DNA of 64,000 nucleotides, from contig NGZR01000001.1 of assembly GCA_002197995.1 (NCBI GenBank), positions 3,658,001 through 3,722,000 of the forward strand, read 5' to 3'. The DNA comes from Gaeumannomyces sp. JS-464 (lineage: Eukaryota > Ascomycota > Sordariomycetes > Magnaporthales > Magnaporthaceae). Under the pieces are notes generated by a model. That model ran no database searches, was not told where the DNA came from, and saw only the letters and a program-made list of their open reading frames with translations. Below are positions 1 through 12,745 of the stretch, piece after piece. The stretch's first letter is position 1. Each line of letters opens with the position of its first letter. A program made the translations under genes and the position numbers.

Positions 1-957
1 AACAACAACCGGCCAAACGGGGCGGCCTCGGCAACACCAGAGACGCCCGCACACACCAACGGCTCACGGGCGTCGACGGAAACCAGGACGCTCAAGGACG
101 CCCCGGTGCTCGGGGGGCTGACGACGCCCCTAACCAGGGTTGAGCCTCCGAAGCCCGAGCCAGTTGTGCTAGAGTCGACCACTGCCATACCACCGCCAAT
201 AATACCCCCTCCGTCTGTTAGAAGTCGAAAGAACTCGATGGCGGCCAAGATAGAAGAGGTGGCCGAGGCGACAGCGACTAAGAAGGAGACCACACCCTCC
301 TCAACCCACGGGGGTGCCGGATCAACGACGTCAACCTCGACAGCAACAACGGTCACTACCAAGAGCGGCCGCGCGAGTAAACCGTCAACGCCCGCGCTGG
401 GAAGCTTTCCAGACAACGCGCGGGCGTCTCGGCCATCGAGGGCGGCGGATGGCGTGGGCGCGACTACCACTGCCGCGACGCCGACGACGACGAGCACCCC
501 GACGACCGTCAAGCGGAGCCACAAGAAGGGGGCCTCGGTGGCCCTGGCTGCGGCTCAGGCGGCCGCGGCGGCTGCCCAGGCGCAGCACGGCCCCGCGCCA
601 AACGGCGGGGCTTTCAAGAAGGACGCTGCTGGCGGGGGTAAGGACGACGACGAGGACCCGCTCTACTGCTACTGCCAGCAGCCGAGCTACGGTGAAATGA
701 TTGGGTGCGACGCCAACGAGGCGTGTCCGTACGAGTGGTTCCATCTCGACTGCGTCGGCCTCAAGGCTGCGCCCAAAACGAATGGTGAGTTTGACTAGAT
801 TGCCTCTTGTATCACTTTGTTATGTCTCTCCCTTTACTGGGCTAGATGATGGACGTTGGCCACTAACTGTTTTTGTCATCTCTCAGTGAAATGGTACTGC
901 AAGGAGTGTAAAAAGCGGCTCGGCATCCCGGACAAAAAGTCCAACGCCACTGGATGA
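1..957 (+). CDS. ING-family PHD-finger protein, 3' part (chromatin reader)
   Basis: The 5' end lies outside the window; the frame is open from base 1. Exon 1 ends at 784, an intron runs 785-886 (GTGAGT donor, CTAAC branch, CAG acceptor), and the last exon ends with TGA at 955-957. The visible part is a long Ser/Thr/Ala/Pro-rich linker followed by a C-terminal PHD finger with the Cys4-His-Cys3 order: [18 protein letters not shown], and after the intron WYCKEC. The residues EWFH and the Tyr before the first Cys fit the aromatic cage that reads H3K4 methylation in ING proteins. The family sits in histone acetyltransferase or deacetylase complexes (Yng2 in NuA4, Pho23 in Rpd3L). The part that would tell these apart, the N-terminal ING coiled coil, is not in the window. 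Confidence 0.88.
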
Positions 958-3900
958 GAAATCCTCCAAACGCTGAACCGGCACATTACTCTGGTTGAAG
1001 GATTCCTCCCCTGTCGAATCAGGCTCCATACGTTTATCTTCTGTCTCACTAGGTTTACGAGCTTCATCATTCTTGGAGGTTAGTTGTGTTTAAGTGTGGT
1101 CTTTAGTCATTTGCTAGACCCAGCATCAAAGCTGGTTGGGCTTCGGGTTTGGTCGGCGTTTTTATGGCTTTCTCTCCGCTTGCTCTTTTCTTTCGTTCGG
1201 GATTTAAAAATCTAATTTTTGTATATTCATTCCCTCCATGATTCTGGCTTGTTATTCCTACTTATTTGTCTTACACTTTTTTTCCATATCATCTTTTCTC
1301 CCCCACGACTCTCAGTGGCGTGAGTATCATCCCTTCTTGTGGACTCTCAGGGCTGGGTGAGCGCTCATGGGTGTATCTGGTTGACTCCTATTCAACTTTA
1401 TTCCATTTCGTCGCATCCGGCCCCGAAACAAGACAGACCCGAAAAAAAAAAAAAAAAAAAAAAAGTACCGCCGCAGCCGGGACGTCCCGCTCCAAAGAGA
1501 TGACACGTCTCTTGACGGGGGTTCCAATGCCGGGTGAGACGTCGTGTGTGTGCATGCGCGCGAGTTATGTTTCCTCGGCTCCTCGGCAGTTTTGATATCT
1601 CCTCGGAATCGTTGCGTTTGGAGGGGAATATTGGGACGGAGCGGGCGGTGGGCTTTCGTCATAATAAAACGACAACCGAAAGTGGTGTCACAGCATATGT
1701 GGGAAGCAAAAGGCAGGAAACACGACGCCCGAGTTCGTATAATTTGGTATACATTAGCAGGAGTGTGTGTCTACGTGTGGTTGCACACATTACGGTGTAA
1801 TTGAGGTTGCCGAAGTGTCTTTCCATCTGTTCTCTCCGAGTAAGTGCCCTTCCCCCGTCGTCGCATCAGACGTTGCGCCTGTTCAGATATACGCACATGG
1901 AAACGGAAACGCATGGAGACGGGTATGCACGTTGCTGAGATATACATGCCAAGCTTATTTTTTGCTTTATCGCAAAAAAAATAAAAAATTGGAACGGCGA
2001 CAAGGTCACCCTCTCGGCGCACGAGCGAGCATTTCATTGCCTTTCCCTTTCCATTGAGAGAATACCCCTGCTTCGGGCGATTCTGATCTGAGAATAAAAA
2101 TCAATGATTTTGCGGATAGTATGGCCGGCAACCTCTGGACGACCTGACTGCCAACGCTATTTTCCAACCCCTTTTTATTTTCATCTGGAAAAAAATAGGG
2201 TCAGCTGACTGCGAGGCCAGATCGACAAGGCATTGAAATTGGCCGGCCTCGGCTGAGCCCACTCGATCCAGACCTTTTCTTTGATGGGCAGGCACAGGTG
2301 AACCAAAGAGCACGCGGAAGCCCGAGCCGGTGAGGTCGCAATTCCACGCTGACAAGCGGGATTGGGGGAACTGGGGAAATGGCCAAGAAAAAAGGAGAAC
2401 GCCGGAGCAACAACGAAAATCGATCACGGGACCTGGTTTGTGCGGCGAGGAAAATTACGCTAAGGCACCATAGGTTCTTGGGCCTTGGGGCCTCGACTGC
2501 CACACCCCTGCCCCTTGCTCGGAGTTGTTGAACTGTTGCAGAGGCACCGCGGCGCCCAACCCAGCACAAAATAGGAATGTTTCTCTTTTTCTTCCCCCTG
2601 GCGAACTGAACAGGGCGCCTCCGCCCGTCGCGGTCCAGTCCAGAATGTGGGGAAGCGGGGCCTTTTTAGCGCCTTTTTCTTTTGTTTTGTCTGCGGTTGG
2701 ATTCTGGGGTTGAGGGAGGAGAGCAGGGGAGGGGGTGTCGTGGACTGGGTACGGGGAAGAAGGGGCGGAAGAAAAAGGGGGTGGATGGATTGTGGAACAA
2801 AACAAAAAGGCGGCGTGACCAGGCCACGTGAAGCTATGCGAGACCTCCTCCTCTTGGAGGAGGACGTGCCATCGGAGACTCGTCGGGGTTGAGAAAGATG
2901 GCAAGCAACCGAAGGGGGTTTGGATGAGTCAGGCGTCGATGAGATGACCTATTGGGAGAACGACCTTGCTTCGTGCCCGGTTTGGACGACGTCGGGCCGC
3001 ACTTTTGGACGCTTGCGAATCATGGGCTTCGGCCTAGCCGCCTCCTTTTGAACGAACCTGTCTCGCCTGCAAGACTGATAGTACACGGTATGTGCAGAGA
3101 CTTGCTGTAACGAGTCGTCAGATATTCCTGTGGGCTGGAAGAGAGGAGAGCCCGCAACAGTACGAACAAACAGACGATGAGAAAGGAAAAAGGAGGAGAT
3201 AGGAAAAAAAGCTTGACCACAGATCGGCATTTCTTGCCCGCTTGGCGTATTGGTGATCCCGAGGCTGTGTGGTGTTCTCGTCTGCCCACGGTTACTGGTG
3301 GCTAACGCAAATAATGTCGCCATAATGGCAAACGACTACGTAAGCGATGATTTCGGTGTGGTTACGCAGGAGGGGTGTTTGCCCGTGTGGTTGCAGCAAC
3401 CTTGGCAGCAGCTAAAGGGGTGCCTGCTGTGCCTTGAGGCGCAGACGCTGGCTGCATCAATTTTTCTTTCTCTATTTCTCCAATTTCGCCCGCCTGTGCC
3501 CCAACCCGATCTGATCGACGGCCAGGCGTCGCCGTCGCCGTTTGCTGCTGACCGGCCGTTGGTCGCGTCCCCTGTTTTTATTACGTTGCCAACGTCTCAC
3601 CACCTCGACTCCGCGACCTTCTTCCGGTCGCCATCACGATTTCCGACCAAGAGGCGAGGTGCCGGGTTGGGAGTTTTGCGACTGGTGGCAATTTGGCCGA
3701 CACAAATGAAGCGGCGCACACGACCTGCTGCTTGTCCGCCTGCTGCTTTCCGACCAAAAGTCCTCTCTCGTCTATCCTCCGTCGGAAAGACTTCGCTCGA
3801 GGACGTGGGAATTGAGATGGATCGTCGAAGCTGGGATGTGCCATCCGGTGTGCGGGGCCGAAGAGAAGAAGAAAAGATTTTTCCTCTTCTTTTTCTCTTT

Positions 3901-5609
3901 GTTTTCCATCTTGTTCTGCAGCCTCTCCCGCGAACGGGTGCTTGGCCTCGCCTCCTCCTTCAATGGGGCGAAAGTTGAAGCCGGCCCATCCCTGGGCTTT
4001 TTGCGCAGTCCAGTGCAGCGCCTAGTGACTGCACCGCAGCAAGCGTTGGCCGCTGTGCCGCTCCAGTGGGCCGCCAGACGTGGTTTTCCATTACCAAATT
4101 TCACCGCCAAGCCAGCCAATCGCGCGCTGGCCGGGCCCCAATGGCCGATGCTATCCATTCCAGTCACAGCCCATATGATCGTGGAAGAAGGGCTGTGCTC
4201 TTCTGACCTGACCAGACATTGCTGCCCAGACTCCCAGACCAGCAGACCGTATCACCGTATTACCCCTGGGCCATGCCTGGTCCTCCTGCTGGGGCGAGCG
4301 GGAGCGGGCGCTGCGGCACCAAGAAGGTTTTGGCGGGCGGGAAGGTGCTCAGCTGACCTGAAAGAATGCGAGAGGCGGCTCCATTTCTTTGTTTCCATTA
4401 CTCAATCGCCCAAAGAAGGATTCGCCCAAGGGGCTGTCTCAATTTTTTTCTTCTTGGTTCTTAGCCCCGCCCGGAAAGGTGCGTGCGAGGCCGCCGCTGC
4501 TGGCGCAGTGCTACGCTGCTGCTGCTGCTGCTGCTGCGAGCGAGCTGCATACGTTGTCGTCCATTAGTTTCCCATTTGTTCGTGTCGTTGCCGTTTGCAT
4601 CTGAGCCCAGCCTGCCTATCCGAGACCAACACGCCCTAGAGGAGCACGTCTAGATTGGCTACCGAGCCCTGTCCACGTCAAGCTCCCGCGGCCAAGGCCA
4701 AACACGCACACCACATACCACCTTGTGCACACGCACGCATTAATACCAGACTCGATACCTACAACATCACCTACCCAAATCACCTACCCGGACTCGACTG
4801 CACACACGCCCCTCAAACCTGCTGGAGTGTGTAAAGTGCCCCATTCCAAGTCCCTGCCAGCGGACAGACAGAGCCATTGTGCGCGCCGCAAAACTTGGTT
4901 AAAACCCGTCTCCCCAGGCCCTCGTCACTCGCTGGGCGTCGTCAAGCTCTTGCACGGTGCCTCGTTTATTTTTTATTAGATTCCTTTAGCCCCGGGCCTT
5001 CCTCTGATCACCACCACACCCCCCATTGGCAAAACTGCACTCCCTCTGCTCTGCATTGCGTCTGCTGCTGGCATCCGCCTCTCGCTTGGACCAGACACAA
5101 CACAAAGAGCCAGCACGCCAGATTCCCGTGTCACAGGTTCACCTTCGCGGCTCCATCGCCTCACCACTTCCCCGCATGACCCGGCCATAGCGATTACCTA
5201 AAATCACAAACATTTTACTTAATAGAAAGTTGCCTCTCCACCCCCCTGGCCGCCTCGCACATCGAACGAGAAACGAGAGCACCCGGCGCCCGCTTGCAAC
5301 AGCGCCAACCATCCGTCACGCCAACTGTCACGTCAAAGCTCCATCCTCGTCCTCTGTCCCGGCCATCTGCGTGTTCCACCGTCCAGGTACCCTGCACCGG
5401 AACTGAGGCCAGGGTCCCTGCCGCCAGCCTGCCGAGCACCACCACTTGGGATTGTCCCATTCCACAACCGGCCTGGGAATTATTACCAAACCGAAAATAA
5501 AAAAGCTCTACCGTGTCTCGCGCCCAATGGAAACGCCCCGGCCCCGCAGAGAGCGGGAGTGTCCAGCTCCAGCAGTCCGAAGGCCACGCCCTCGTCCAAC
5601 TACAAAACC
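958..5609. other. Long intergenic region, no supported gene
   Basis: About 4.6 kb between the PHD gene and the F-box gene. Open frames exist on both strands but have biased, low-complexity translations and no family signature. It holds an A run at 1442-1464, a (GCT)n tract near 4515-4537, and several pyrimidine-rich stretches. The 3' part probably contains the promoter and a long 5' leader of the F-box gene. Confidence 0.6.
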
Positions 5610-7751
5610 ATGGCCACCGACTCCTCCAGGCACACCAGCCCCGAGAGGGCTGGACGCACCTCCTTTTCCTCCATAAGAGAGGACGACGCAGACCTGGCAC
5701 AGACCTTCACTGCCTCCAAGGTATCATCCTACACCGCACCCGCCGACGAGCTTGCCGTTGTCGACGACGAATCACCCAGTGTCTCATCCTCTGCCGCCCG
5801 TGGCAACATGATCGAGGCCCAGTACTTTCCTCCCGTCACCCAGCCCGGAAGCAGGCTGCATGGAAACTGGTTCCCTGCGAACAGCTTCAAGGGATGGAAG
5901 CAGATCAACGTTAAGGGAAAGCTCGCCAGCAAGAGCTTCGGGGATCTACAGGTGCTCAACGTTGCTTGGCACACCACACCTACGCCACAGCCCACTCCCA
6001 AGCGACGAAACGGCGCCAGAACCCCTGGAGATGCTCCCATCGAGAAGCTCCCCGTCGAGCTGCTGAGTATGTTTCACCCCCCATCCCTTCCACTTATACC
6101 TTGGCCCGGTAAGCCGGCACCACAGTATGTAGGCTCTGCTCGAGCCCCGCCCCAGAGTCTTTCCCCAGCTGCTTGGACCATGAAGGACTCTCAGATCCGG
6201 GGATCGCTCAGGCGTGGGGCGTGAGCCTGTGGGGGCGCACGGTTAGACGGTGGTGCATTTTGCGTCTGGGCAGGGCGAGGAAACACCATGACTAACCAGA
6301 AGCACGCGTGGCAGCCGCTATTATCAACCTGCTCGTGCTAGATATCCCGCCCAACGGGCTCGAGAGGCGCAATGTCGATCTGATGTCACTGCTCCTCACG
6401 TCCAAGACACTCCACACCGCGACACTGAGCTCCCTCTACAACAGAATCACCATCCCCCACTCGAGAATTTTCCAAAAGTTCCACTCTCACGTGAACTCGC
6501 ACCCCTCGCTGGGAACCATCGTGCGCCGCATTGACTTCTCACACTTCAACCCCTCCACCCTCTTCTCGACGGCTTCCGAGCGATCTCAGGCGAAAAACCT
6601 TACGTCCGAGACGCTGCGACAGTGCCTAGAGCTCACCCCACTCCTGCTGGAGTTCTTGGCGCAAGAGTATATCGACGATGACCTCGACGCGGCCGTGCTC
6701 CGCAAGCTCCTTTTCGGACTCGATAGGCTGCAGGCGCTGGACTTTTGCGGCTGCTCGTCGGCCATGTTCAAGGCGTCGTTCGCCGAGGTGGTCTCTAACA
6801 AGGACGACTGGCCGGTTGAGCTGACCATCAAGCGCCTGTCCCTGCACAAGTGCATGACGCTTCCGGCAACGGTCCTGGACACGCTGATGCCGCGACTCAC
6901 GAGGCTGACGCACCTGGACGTCGCGGGTACGCGCATCACGGACGACGCCCTCTGGAGCATCCCCGCCACGGCGAGGCTCACCCACCTCAACCTCGCCAAG
7001 TGCAAGCTCCTGTCTGCTCCGAGGGTGATTGAGTTTATCCGCACGCACCCGGCGGTCGCCGACAGCCTCGAGTTTCTGAGCCTGGCGACGGACGCGCGGA
7101 GCCACGAGCTCTTCGACGAGCAGAACCTTAACGAGCTAATCCCAATCCTGCCCAAGACGCTCAAGTCGCTGAGCCTAAAGGGTAGCAAGATGAACGCGTC
7201 GCATATCGACCTGCTCCTGCCGCTGACCAAGCACCTCGAGGAGCTGGCGCTGGGCCGGTCGCTCAAGCTGCGCGACGTGCAGCGTTTTTCGTCCCCCAGG
7301 CGCGGCCCGGGACGCCCGCGTCGGGCTCGGACGGGGACGTGGACATGACGACGAGGACGCCGACATCGCGGCTCAGCTGGCGTGGGTCCCCCACACGGTG
7401 CGGTACCTTGATCTGTCGGACATGTGGGGCGGCGAGCTGGACGCTTCGACGCTCTTCAACGACTCGGTCCTGCTGCAGTCGGTGACGGAGCCGCTGGGCG
7501 TGGTCGAGTTCTCGGCCGACGTGTTCAAGAAGGTGCGCAAGTCGACGGGGGCGCTGGCGCGGTACCGGTGGCGCGTGTCCGAGATACACGTCCGGTCGTG
7601 GCTGGTGCGCGAGGGCGGCGACAACGAGGACGACAACGGCGCGCGCCACTGGAAGATGGGCGCGCGCTACTGGGGCATGCGCAAGGTGCCCGTCGCCAAG
7701 GCCGAGGTCGGGGGCATGTACGGGTCGTACATGTTTGGCCGCACCATCTGA
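5610..7751 (+). CDS. F-box / leucine-rich-repeat protein
   Basis: Start ATG at 5610 in a good context (AAAACCATGG). Exon 1 runs 5610-6066; intron 6067-6314 has GTATGT and a CTAAC branch 18 bases before CAG. Across the splice comes an F-box-like segment (EKLPVELL, then IINLL and DLMSLLLTSKTLH), followed by leucine-rich repeats such as LTHLDVAGTRITDDALWSI and LTHLNLAKCKLL. F-box/LRR proteins are substrate receptors of SCF ubiquitin ligases; the target is unknown here. The frame breaks at about 7285-7345: one frame gives the repeats up to LKLRDV, another gives RYLDLSDMWGG and the end MYGSYMFGRTI. At least two single-base indels are needed, in a G/C-run-rich stretch. The C-terminus lies at 7749-7751 (TGA). 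Confidence 0.75.
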
Positions 7752-8810
7752 GCCTGGCTGTGATGCCTTGGGACGGGCCCCGTACGCCGTTTCATCCTTT
7801 TACTCACATTCTGTTCACATATCCCCCTTCTTGTCCACCCCCTTGGTTCCCTCCTCTTGTCCTTTCAAGCTCTTTTAATGCGTGTTGGAAAAGTCTCATC
7901 TCTCGAGGTTGCTTTCAGGTTTGGCGTTTCTGGGCATGGAGAGAAAACGATTCTTTAGTTTCTTTGCCTGTTGTTCTTCTGGCTTTGTTTCCGCACTTTG
8001 TCCCATTTTTTTCTCCCATCTTGCATTTGCATGGAGTTTTGCTACCGCGACCATTACTCGTATCGAGGAGCGTCAGAAACGATTTTTCAAAAGTTGGCCA
8101 GGAGGGGCTGTCTGGGAGGATTCAGGAAAATCATGTTGGATTTGTTGAGCGTCACAACATTGTCATGAGCATTTGTCAATCGGAAAAAGGGGATAAGTCG
8201 GCCTTGAAAGACAAGAATAAGCGTGTATACCCTTTCTAAGCTTGATTTTCTACCACGGTCCTTTCTCGGTCTCAGCGATAGCTTGCTATAAGTCTTTGAT
8301 ATGTTCTTTGTCAGTAGTTCGATACAGGAGGATTAGCATGACCTATGTCGTTGACTATCATCTAAATTGTAATCCCCGGCAAAAAATTCGTGATGGTAGA
8401 CCCAATCAAAACCTCAACGGGAGGGCTTGGCATGCTGCAGGTTCATACATGCGGAGGCATCACCACGTTTAGGTCTGAATATAGGCAACCCCGTAATGCA
8501 ACGGCGGCTCTTTCGCAAGCTTCCACAAACGGGAAAAAAAGTCTGGTGGAGCTCGGACCTGGTTCATGTTTATTTTTGGACGCCGAATGGTCCCTGTGCC
8601 GATGGAATTTAGTGACGTTGGTGTGGCTTAAGCAGGCACTCCAGGTCTACTCAGCCGCCTGCTCCACACTATGCCTCAGGCACCAATGAATGGCACCCAG
8701 CCACGACCCGCCGGCTGTCCAAGGCAAGGACAACTCCGAGGTTGAGCTTTGGAGCAACTTCAATTGATCAACTATCCCAACAACGCAGCCGCGCTGCATC
8801 AACCATCACG
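7752..8810. other. Intergenic, no supported gene
   Basis: About 1.06 kb between the F-box gene and the V-ATPase gene. T-rich stretches after 7790 suit a 3' UTR, and the CAACAACG/CATCAACC-rich segment just before 8811 suits a 5' leader. No coding signal was seen. Confidence 0.6.
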
Positions 8811-11768
8811 ATGGCTTCGGCAGGCGATACTCCGTTCCGCTCGGCGGATATGAGCATGGTCCAGCTGTACATCTCCAACGAAATCGGCAGAGAAGTCGTC
8901 AACGCGCTCGGCGAGGTCGGCCTGGTTCAATTCCGCGATGTATGTCCGCGTCCGCCCCTGGCCCTGCCACCAGACCGCTGACCCCCAGTCAAGCTCAACG
9001 AGGACCTGAGTGCCTTCCAAAGGGCCTTTACCCAAGAAATCCGACGACTGGACAATGTCGAACGCCAGCTCCGTAAGGAACCCAACCTCGCGTTGCCGGG
9101 CGCACGCGTCGCGGCTGCTGCCATGTGTAGACTGACTCGGATGTGCATGCAGGCTACTTCCACGCGCAGATGGAGAAGGCCGGCATCCCGCTGAGGAAGC
9201 TGGACCTCGACGTCGAGTCGCTCGCCCCCCGAGCACGGCCGAGATCGACGAGCTGACCGACCGCAGCCAGGGCCTCGAGGCGCGCATCTCGCAGCTCAAC
9301 GACAGCTATGAGACGCTCAAGAAGCGCGAGGTCGAGCTGACCGAGTGGCGCTGGGTGCTCCGCGAGGCCGGCGGCTTCTTCGACCGCGCGCACGGCAACG
9401 TCGAGGAGATCCGGGCGTCGACCGAGGATGACGACGCGCCGCTGCTGCAGGATGTCGAGCAGCACCACCAGGCCGCCGAGGTCGAGCGGTCTTTCTCGGG
9501 CATGAACATCGGCTTCGTGGCCGGCGTCATCGCCCGCGAGCGCGTGGCCGCCTTCGAGCGCATCCTATGGCGCACCCTGCGCGGCAACCTGTACTGAACC
9601 AGTCCGAGATCCCCGAGCCGCTCGTCGACCCCAGCAACAACGAGCCCGTGCACAAGAACGTCTTTGTCATCTTCGCTCACGGCAAGGAGATCCTGGCCAA
9701 GGTGCGCAAGATCTCCGAGTCGATGGGCGCCGAGGTCTACAGCGTCGACGAGAACAGCGACCTGCGCCGCGACCAGGTCTTCGAGGTCAACGCGCGCCTC
9801 AACGACGTGCAGAACGTGCTGCGCAACACGCAGCAGACGCTCAACGCCGAGCTCACCCAGATCTCGCAGTCGCTGGCTGCCTGGATGGTGCTCATCGGCA
9901 AGGAGAAGGCCGTGTACAACACGCTCAACCTCTTCTCGTACGACCGCGCCCGCCGCACCCTCATTGCCGAGGGCTGGTGCCCCCGCAACGACCTACCCCT
10001 GATCCGCACGACGCTGCAGGACGTCACCAGCCGCGCCGGCCTGTCGGTCCCGTCCATAATCAATGAGATCAAGACCAACAAGACGCCGCCGACCTACCTC
10101 AAGACCAACAAGTTCACCGAGGCCTTCCAGACCATCGTCAACGCCTACGGCACTGCTACGTATCAGGAGGTCAACCCGGCCCTGCCCGTCATCGTCACCT
10201 TCCCCTTCCTCTTCGCCGTCATGTTTGGTGATCTGGGCCACGCAATCATCATGCTCTGCGCTGCCATTGCCATGATCTACTGGGAGAAGCCGCTCAAGAA
10301 GGTGACGTTTGAGCTGTTCGCCATGGTTTACTATGGCCGCTACATTGCGCTCGTCATGGCCGTCTTCTCTGTCTTCACCGGCCTCGTCTACAACGACATC
10401 TTCTCCAAGTCCATGACGCTCTGGGACACCGCCTGGAAGTGGGACGTCCCCGAGGGCTGGAAGAAGGGCCAGGCCCTGACGGCCTCGCTCAAGGGCTCGT
10501 ACCGCTACCCGTTCGGCCTGGACCCCATCTGGCACGGCACCGAGAACGACCTGCTCTTCACCAACAGCTACAAGATGAAGATGAGCATCATCATGGGCTG
10601 GGCGCACATGACGTACTCGCTCTGCTTCTCGTACATCAACGCGCGCCACTTCAAGAAGCCGATTGACATCTGGGGCAACTTCATTCCTGGAATGATCTTT
10701 TTCCAGGCCATCTTTGGCTACCTGGTCCTCTGCATCATCTACAAGTGGACCGTCGACTGGGCCGGGTCTGGGCGCAACCCGCCTGGCCTGCTCAACATGC
10801 TCATCTACATGTTCCTGCAGCCGGGCAAGATCGAGGAGGGGATGGAGCTGTACCCGGGCCAGGCGGGCGTGCAGGTCTTCCTGCTGCTGTTCGCGTTCGT
10901 GCAGGTTCCCATCCTGCTGTTCCTCAAGCCCTTCTACCTGCGGTGGGAGCACAACCAGGCGCGGGCCAAGGGCTACCGCGGCATCGGCGAGCACTCGCAC
11001 GTCAGCGCGCTCGACGGGGACGACGAGGACGAGGCGGGCCGGCCCGGCAACGGCAACACGCGGCACAGCCTCGACAGCGACGCGGGCGTGGCCATGATCA
11101 CGCAGGACCTGCACGGCGACGGCGAGCACGAGGAGTTTGAGTTTGGCGAGGTCATGATCCACCAGGTCATCCACACGATCGAGTTCTGTCTCAACTGCGT
11201 GTCGCACACGGCCTCGTACCTGCGTCTCTGGGCGCTGTCGCTAGCCCACCAGCAGCTGAGTTCCGTGCTCTGGTCCATGACGCTTGGGCCCACGCTCCTT
11301 ATGACGGGCGTGATGGGTGCCATTGCCATCTTTGTCTCGTTTGCTATGTTCTTCTGTCTCAGCGTCATTATTCTGATTATCATGGAGGGCGTGTCTGCCA
11401 TGCTGCACTGTGAGTTTTCCTCCCTGTCTCTCCTCGTCTTCCACCGCACCCTTGGGAGGAGCCGCCTAACTGACCAACCAACCCTCATCTCCACTCTCCG
11501 TCTCGCCTGGGTCGAGTCATTCTCCAAGTTCGCCGAGTTCGCCGGTTGGCCGTTTACGCCCTTCTCCTTTGCTCAGATAATAGAGGAATCCGAGGAGTTG
11601 AAGGAGTTCTTGGCTGATTTTTCTTGGTCTGTCCAAATCACTCACTATTCTTTTCTTGGGAATCTGTCTAAATCGCATATCTATCTATCTGTATCTTTTT
11701 TTTTTTTCTTGGTCTTTTTTTTTTGGCTTTGCGTTGGGTCCCTCCAGAAGGCTGAGGCGACCCACTAA
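8811..11768 (+). CDS. vph1: V-type proton ATPase subunit a (Vo sector)
   Basis: Membrane subunit of the vacuolar proton pump; it forms the proton half-channels against the c-ring. ATG at 8811 gives [20 protein letters not shown]. Introns at 8940-8993 and 9073-9152 have good borders; a third starts at 11410 (GTGAGT) and should end near 11493, where the expected AG lacks its G. The N-terminal cytosolic domain is followed by membrane helices; [12 protein letters not shown] carries the essential arginine. Frame breaks: a C short in the C run at 9225-9230, and an A missing near 9594, where family proteins read straight through. The literal frame ends at 11766-11768, but its tail after ELKEFLA is T-rich junk. 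One missing G near 11613 would put the true stop at 11615-11617. All of this points to base-calling errors in a functional gene. Confidence 0.95.
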
Positions 11769-12745
11769 CGCCTCGTTCCTCGGTTTGCTAAAAAACTGAG
11801 GACACCATGTAGCATATGTTGTCACAGGACGTGGATGAGGGATGTGTCGTAAGAATCACCATCACCCTTTCTCGTCTTCTACAAGCGCGCCTGATGTTTG
11901 ATGTGCTGGTGGTATCTGATGATTGTGACTTGACTCGCGAGTGTTGCTGGCTTGCCTCCCAACGGCTAGCTATCTACTTCACCTACTTGTGTTGGACTGG
12001 CCAGCTCCGACAGGCCGTTGGTCAACGGACAACTTTGGGTGGTTCTTGCACAAGACCAGCCTCCTTTGCCCACGTTTACCTCTTTGGGAAACCGGCTTGG
12101 TTTCGCATAGAGCCTGACTTGTCACCCCCTTCCTCCCCCCTCCTGATAGAAGGAACCTGCTCGTCGGCCCCTGGACGGCGGCTTGCTCGACATGCCAGGC
12201 GCAAACGTGAATGGGGCTGGGGTTCCACCATCCCATTTGGCTCCGGGGAGGGGGCGATCATAGGTGATAAACGTTTAGTCAAGCTGCCTGGAGCTGGACT
12301 GAGCTCGGCGAGCCTCGATGTGGGCATCTCGTCTAGAGACGCCCTGACAAAAAAAAAAAAAAAAGAAGTGTCCCAGTTTTGGGAACCTTACGCACTCCTA
12401 TATCAAACTGCTAAAGCCGCTGTCCTGTGATGGGTATGTTGCGATTATTTACTATAATGGTACGTGTTAAAGAGTTCTTTAAGCTCTGTCTCTCTCTCTC
12501 TCTCCGATTCAGTGTTTCTTTAATCAGTTGGAGTTCAAGTCGACCGGAGGACACATCTGTTGAGACCACAAGGTCTCTCGAGTGACCGTTGGGTAATTTC
12601 TTCTGTCGTATCCTCTCCTCTCCGAAGAACTGAAAGCAACGCCAAATCTGTTGACGTTGATATGTTTCTGGGAAGGGCACGGAACAAATAGCTCATACCT
12701 CGGGTTTCCTTTGAACGGTGCGCTAGCTTACAGACAGCAGAATTC
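11769..12745. other. Intergenic, no supported gene
   Basis: About 1 kb between the convergent V-ATPase gene and HET gene 1. Contains an A run at 12350-12364 and a (CT)n tract near 12486-12503. Both flanking genes point into it, so it holds their 3' ends. No coding signal was seen. Confidence 0.55.

Noticed and set aside
3812..4567. Open frame of 251 codons upstream of the F-box gene
   Set aside because: The translation is low-complexity with runs of Phe, Cys and Ala, covers a GCT repeat, and has no family signature.
9993..11207. Long open frame of 404 codons on the minus strand
   Set aside because: It is the antisense shadow of the V-ATPase subunit a coding exon; GC-rich codon bias keeps the opposite strand open.
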